Shown here: in pieces, positions 63,059 through 64,000 of the stretch
Layout of the letters: every line of letters begins with the position of its first letter
Numbering within the stretch: position 1 is the stretch's first letter
NCBI RefSeq assembly: GCF_000511355.1
Contig: NC_023135.1
Location: 832,371 to 896,370, forward strand
Length of the DNA stretch: 64,000 bases
From: Leisingera methylohalidivorans DSM 14336
GTDB lineage: Bacteria; Pseudomonadota; Alphaproteobacteria; Rhodobacterales; Rhodobacteraceae
Reading direction: 5' to 3'
The notes under the pieces: generated by a model
Seen by the model: the letters and a program-made list of their open reading frames with translations, nothing else
Databases searched by the model: none
What the model was told of the DNA's origin: nothing
Translations under genes and position numbers: made by a program

Positions 63059-63753
63059 CGGTCATCCTGGCCTTCCTGGCGCTGGTGGCGCTGGCCGCGG
63101 GGCTATGGCTGTCGCAGCAGCACCTGGCCTCCAAGCCCTGGCTGGAAACCGGAATTGCGCCCTTGGCGGGCCATGGTCCGGGCCGTGCGCCGGGCATCAT
63201 CTTCATAGCGGTCTTTGTAACGGTGATCGGCGGGCTGTTTTCCATGCTGGGCAGCGCCTTTGTCATGCAGATCGAAGAAACCCCGTGGGAGCTGGTACCG
63301 CTGCCGGGCCGGGTCTGGCTGAACACTGCGCTGCTGCTGCTGGCCAGCCTGTTCCTGCAATTTGTGGTGATTGCCGCGCGGGCAGGCACGCAGCGCTGGC
63401 TGCGCGGCAGCCTGATTGCCGCCAGTATCGCCACACTCGCCTTTCTGGCGGGGCAGGTGCAGGTGTGGATCACCTTGACCGATGGCGGCTACCCGCTGGA
63501 CGGCACCCCGGCGGCGAGCTTCTTTTATCTGATCACCGGCTTGCACGGGCTGCACATGCTGGGCGGTATCATTGCGCTGGCGGTGATCTGCGCGCGCCAT
63601 GCCGGGACCGGTGACGTCAGGGCGCTGCTGCCGGGTGTCCGGCTTTGCGCGCTTTACTGGCACGCGCTGCTGGCCTTCTGGCTGATGCTGTTTGCACTGC
63701 TGCAGGGCTGGGGCAATGCGTTTCTGGCGCTGTGCCGCGCGGTTGTGAGTTGA
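63055..63753 (+). CDS. coxO: Cytochrome c oxidase subunit III-like protein (CoxO type)
   Basis: A 232-residue membrane protein with six or more helices, starting at a GTG that overlaps the subunit I stop. The subunit III fold shows in AASFFYLITGLHGLHMLGGIIALAVICARH and RLCALYWHALLAFWLMLFALL. The N-terminal half (GIIFIAVFVTVIGGLFSMLGSAFVM) is divergent, as in CoxO of CoxMNOP oxidases. It is a structural subunit of the oxidase. Confidence 0.82.
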   Translation: MTVILAFLALVALAAGLWLSQQHLASKPWLETGIAPLAGHGPGRAPGIIFIAVFVTVIGGLFSMLGSAFVMQIEETPWELVPLPGRVWLNTALLLLASLFLQFVVIAARAGTQRWLRGSLIAASIATLAFLAGQVQVWITLTDGGYPLDGTPAASFFYLITGLHGLHMLGGIIALAVICARHAGTGDVRALLPGVRLCALYWHALLAFWLMLFALLQGWGNAFLALCRAVVS

Positions 63754-63765
63754 GGAGGGAGACCG

Positions 63766-64000
63766 ATGGAACACCCATTGCAAGGCCAGGACCAGACGCT
63801 GCAGCAGCAGGGCCATAGCGGCTTTGCCGCCGATTGGGGGTCGGACCAGCGCGCCTTCAAGAAGGTCTCCTGGGGCAAAGCGATGATGTGGATCCTGCTG
63901 CTCAGCGACACTTTCATATTCGCCTGCTTCCTTGTCGCCTATCTGAACGCCCGCAACTCCACCACCGTGGAGTGGCCCAACGCCAGCGAGGTGTTTGCGC
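63766..64000 (+). CDS. coxP: Second subunit III-like protein (CoxP type), cut by window end
   Basis: The first 78 residues are visible, with a strong GAGGAGGGA site before the ATG. They start EHPLQGQDQTLQQQGHSGF and contain SWGKAMMWILLLSDTFIFACFLVAYLNARN, the first helix of the heme-copper oxidase subunit III/NorE fold. It fits the fourth gene of a CoxMNOP-like cluster; the remainder is outside the window. Confidence 0.8.
   Translation, partial: MEHPLQGQDQTLQQQGHSGFAADWGSDQRAFKKVSWGKAMMWILLLSDTFIFACFLVAYLNARNSTTVEWPNASEVFA

Overview
The window is high-GC chromosomal DNA from an alphaproteobacterium, most likely a marine Rhodobacterales (Roseobacter-group, Ruegeria/Leisingera/Phaeobacter-like). 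The evidence is the codon use, the many ATGA-coupled operons, the TctABC, BCCT and sulfonate-type catabolic genes, and RutR-like, ImuA-like and DUF6880 proteins of alphaproteobacterial type. I found no rRNA, tRNA, CRISPR array or prophage. It reads as a chain of independent catabolic and transport islands, each with its own regulator, plus two decayed insertion sequences.

Layout. 0-5.4 kb: metG start (minus), an MFS transporter, a YceI protein, an orphan ImuA-like protein, a single-domain rhodanese and a Tas-type aldo/keto reductase. 5.6-6.9 kb: an IS5-type remnant with both ends, which has cut off a GyrI-like regulator fragment. 6.9-12 kb: VOC protein and XRE regulator facing a small membrane protein, an ArsR/SRPBCC pair, and a DUF6880 protein. 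12.4 kb: a second IS5-type remnant.

12.9-29.2 kb is the most interesting region. A RutR-like (pyrimidine-sensing) TetR regulator lies next to a tightly overlapped minus-strand operon with a full coenzyme F420 biosynthesis set (cofG-cofH-cofD-cofC-cofE), an NADPH:F420 oxidoreductase (npdG) and a luciferase-like F420-dependent oxidoreductase. Divergent from it, across a 240-bp AT-rich control region, runs pntA-pntB, an omega-amino-acid/beta-alanine aminotransferase, an N-carbamoyl amidohydrolase, a dihydropyrimidinase and an NCS1 pyrimidine/hydantoin permease. Every step of reductive pyrimidine breakdown is present except the first reductase: I see no dihydropyrimidine dehydrogenase (PreTA/PydA). 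The F420H2-dependent LLM enzyme, fed by PntAB through NADPH and NpdG, is the obvious candidate. This is inference, but it can be tested.

29.5-35.1 kb: an XRE-cupin regulator with an Old Yellow Enzyme/dienoyl-CoA reductase-like flavoprotein, a DmdC-like acyl-CoA dehydrogenase and an enoyl-CoA hydratase, an uncharacterised acyl-CoA pathway. 35.4-36.8 kb: an ArsR regulator and an ArsP/YraQ-type permease. 37.2-40.3 kb: a cobalamin riboswitch followed by a BtuF-C-D-type ABC importer. 40.5-47.6 kb: a probable sulfoacetate island (CoA ligase, acylating sulfoacetaldehyde dehydrogenase, TctCBA importer, LacI regulator with an operator). 47.6-60 kb: a LysR-flanked island with an aldehyde dehydrogenase, an altered membrane-dipeptidase homologue, a 570-residue protein of unknown family, a DUF3726 protein, an Ldh_2-type reductase, a BCCT transporter, a second LysR and a double-length CoA-transferase; it probably handles a betaine or proline-like solute. 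60.2-64 kb: an alternative heme-copper oxidase cluster (subunits II, I, III, III-like), cut by the window end.
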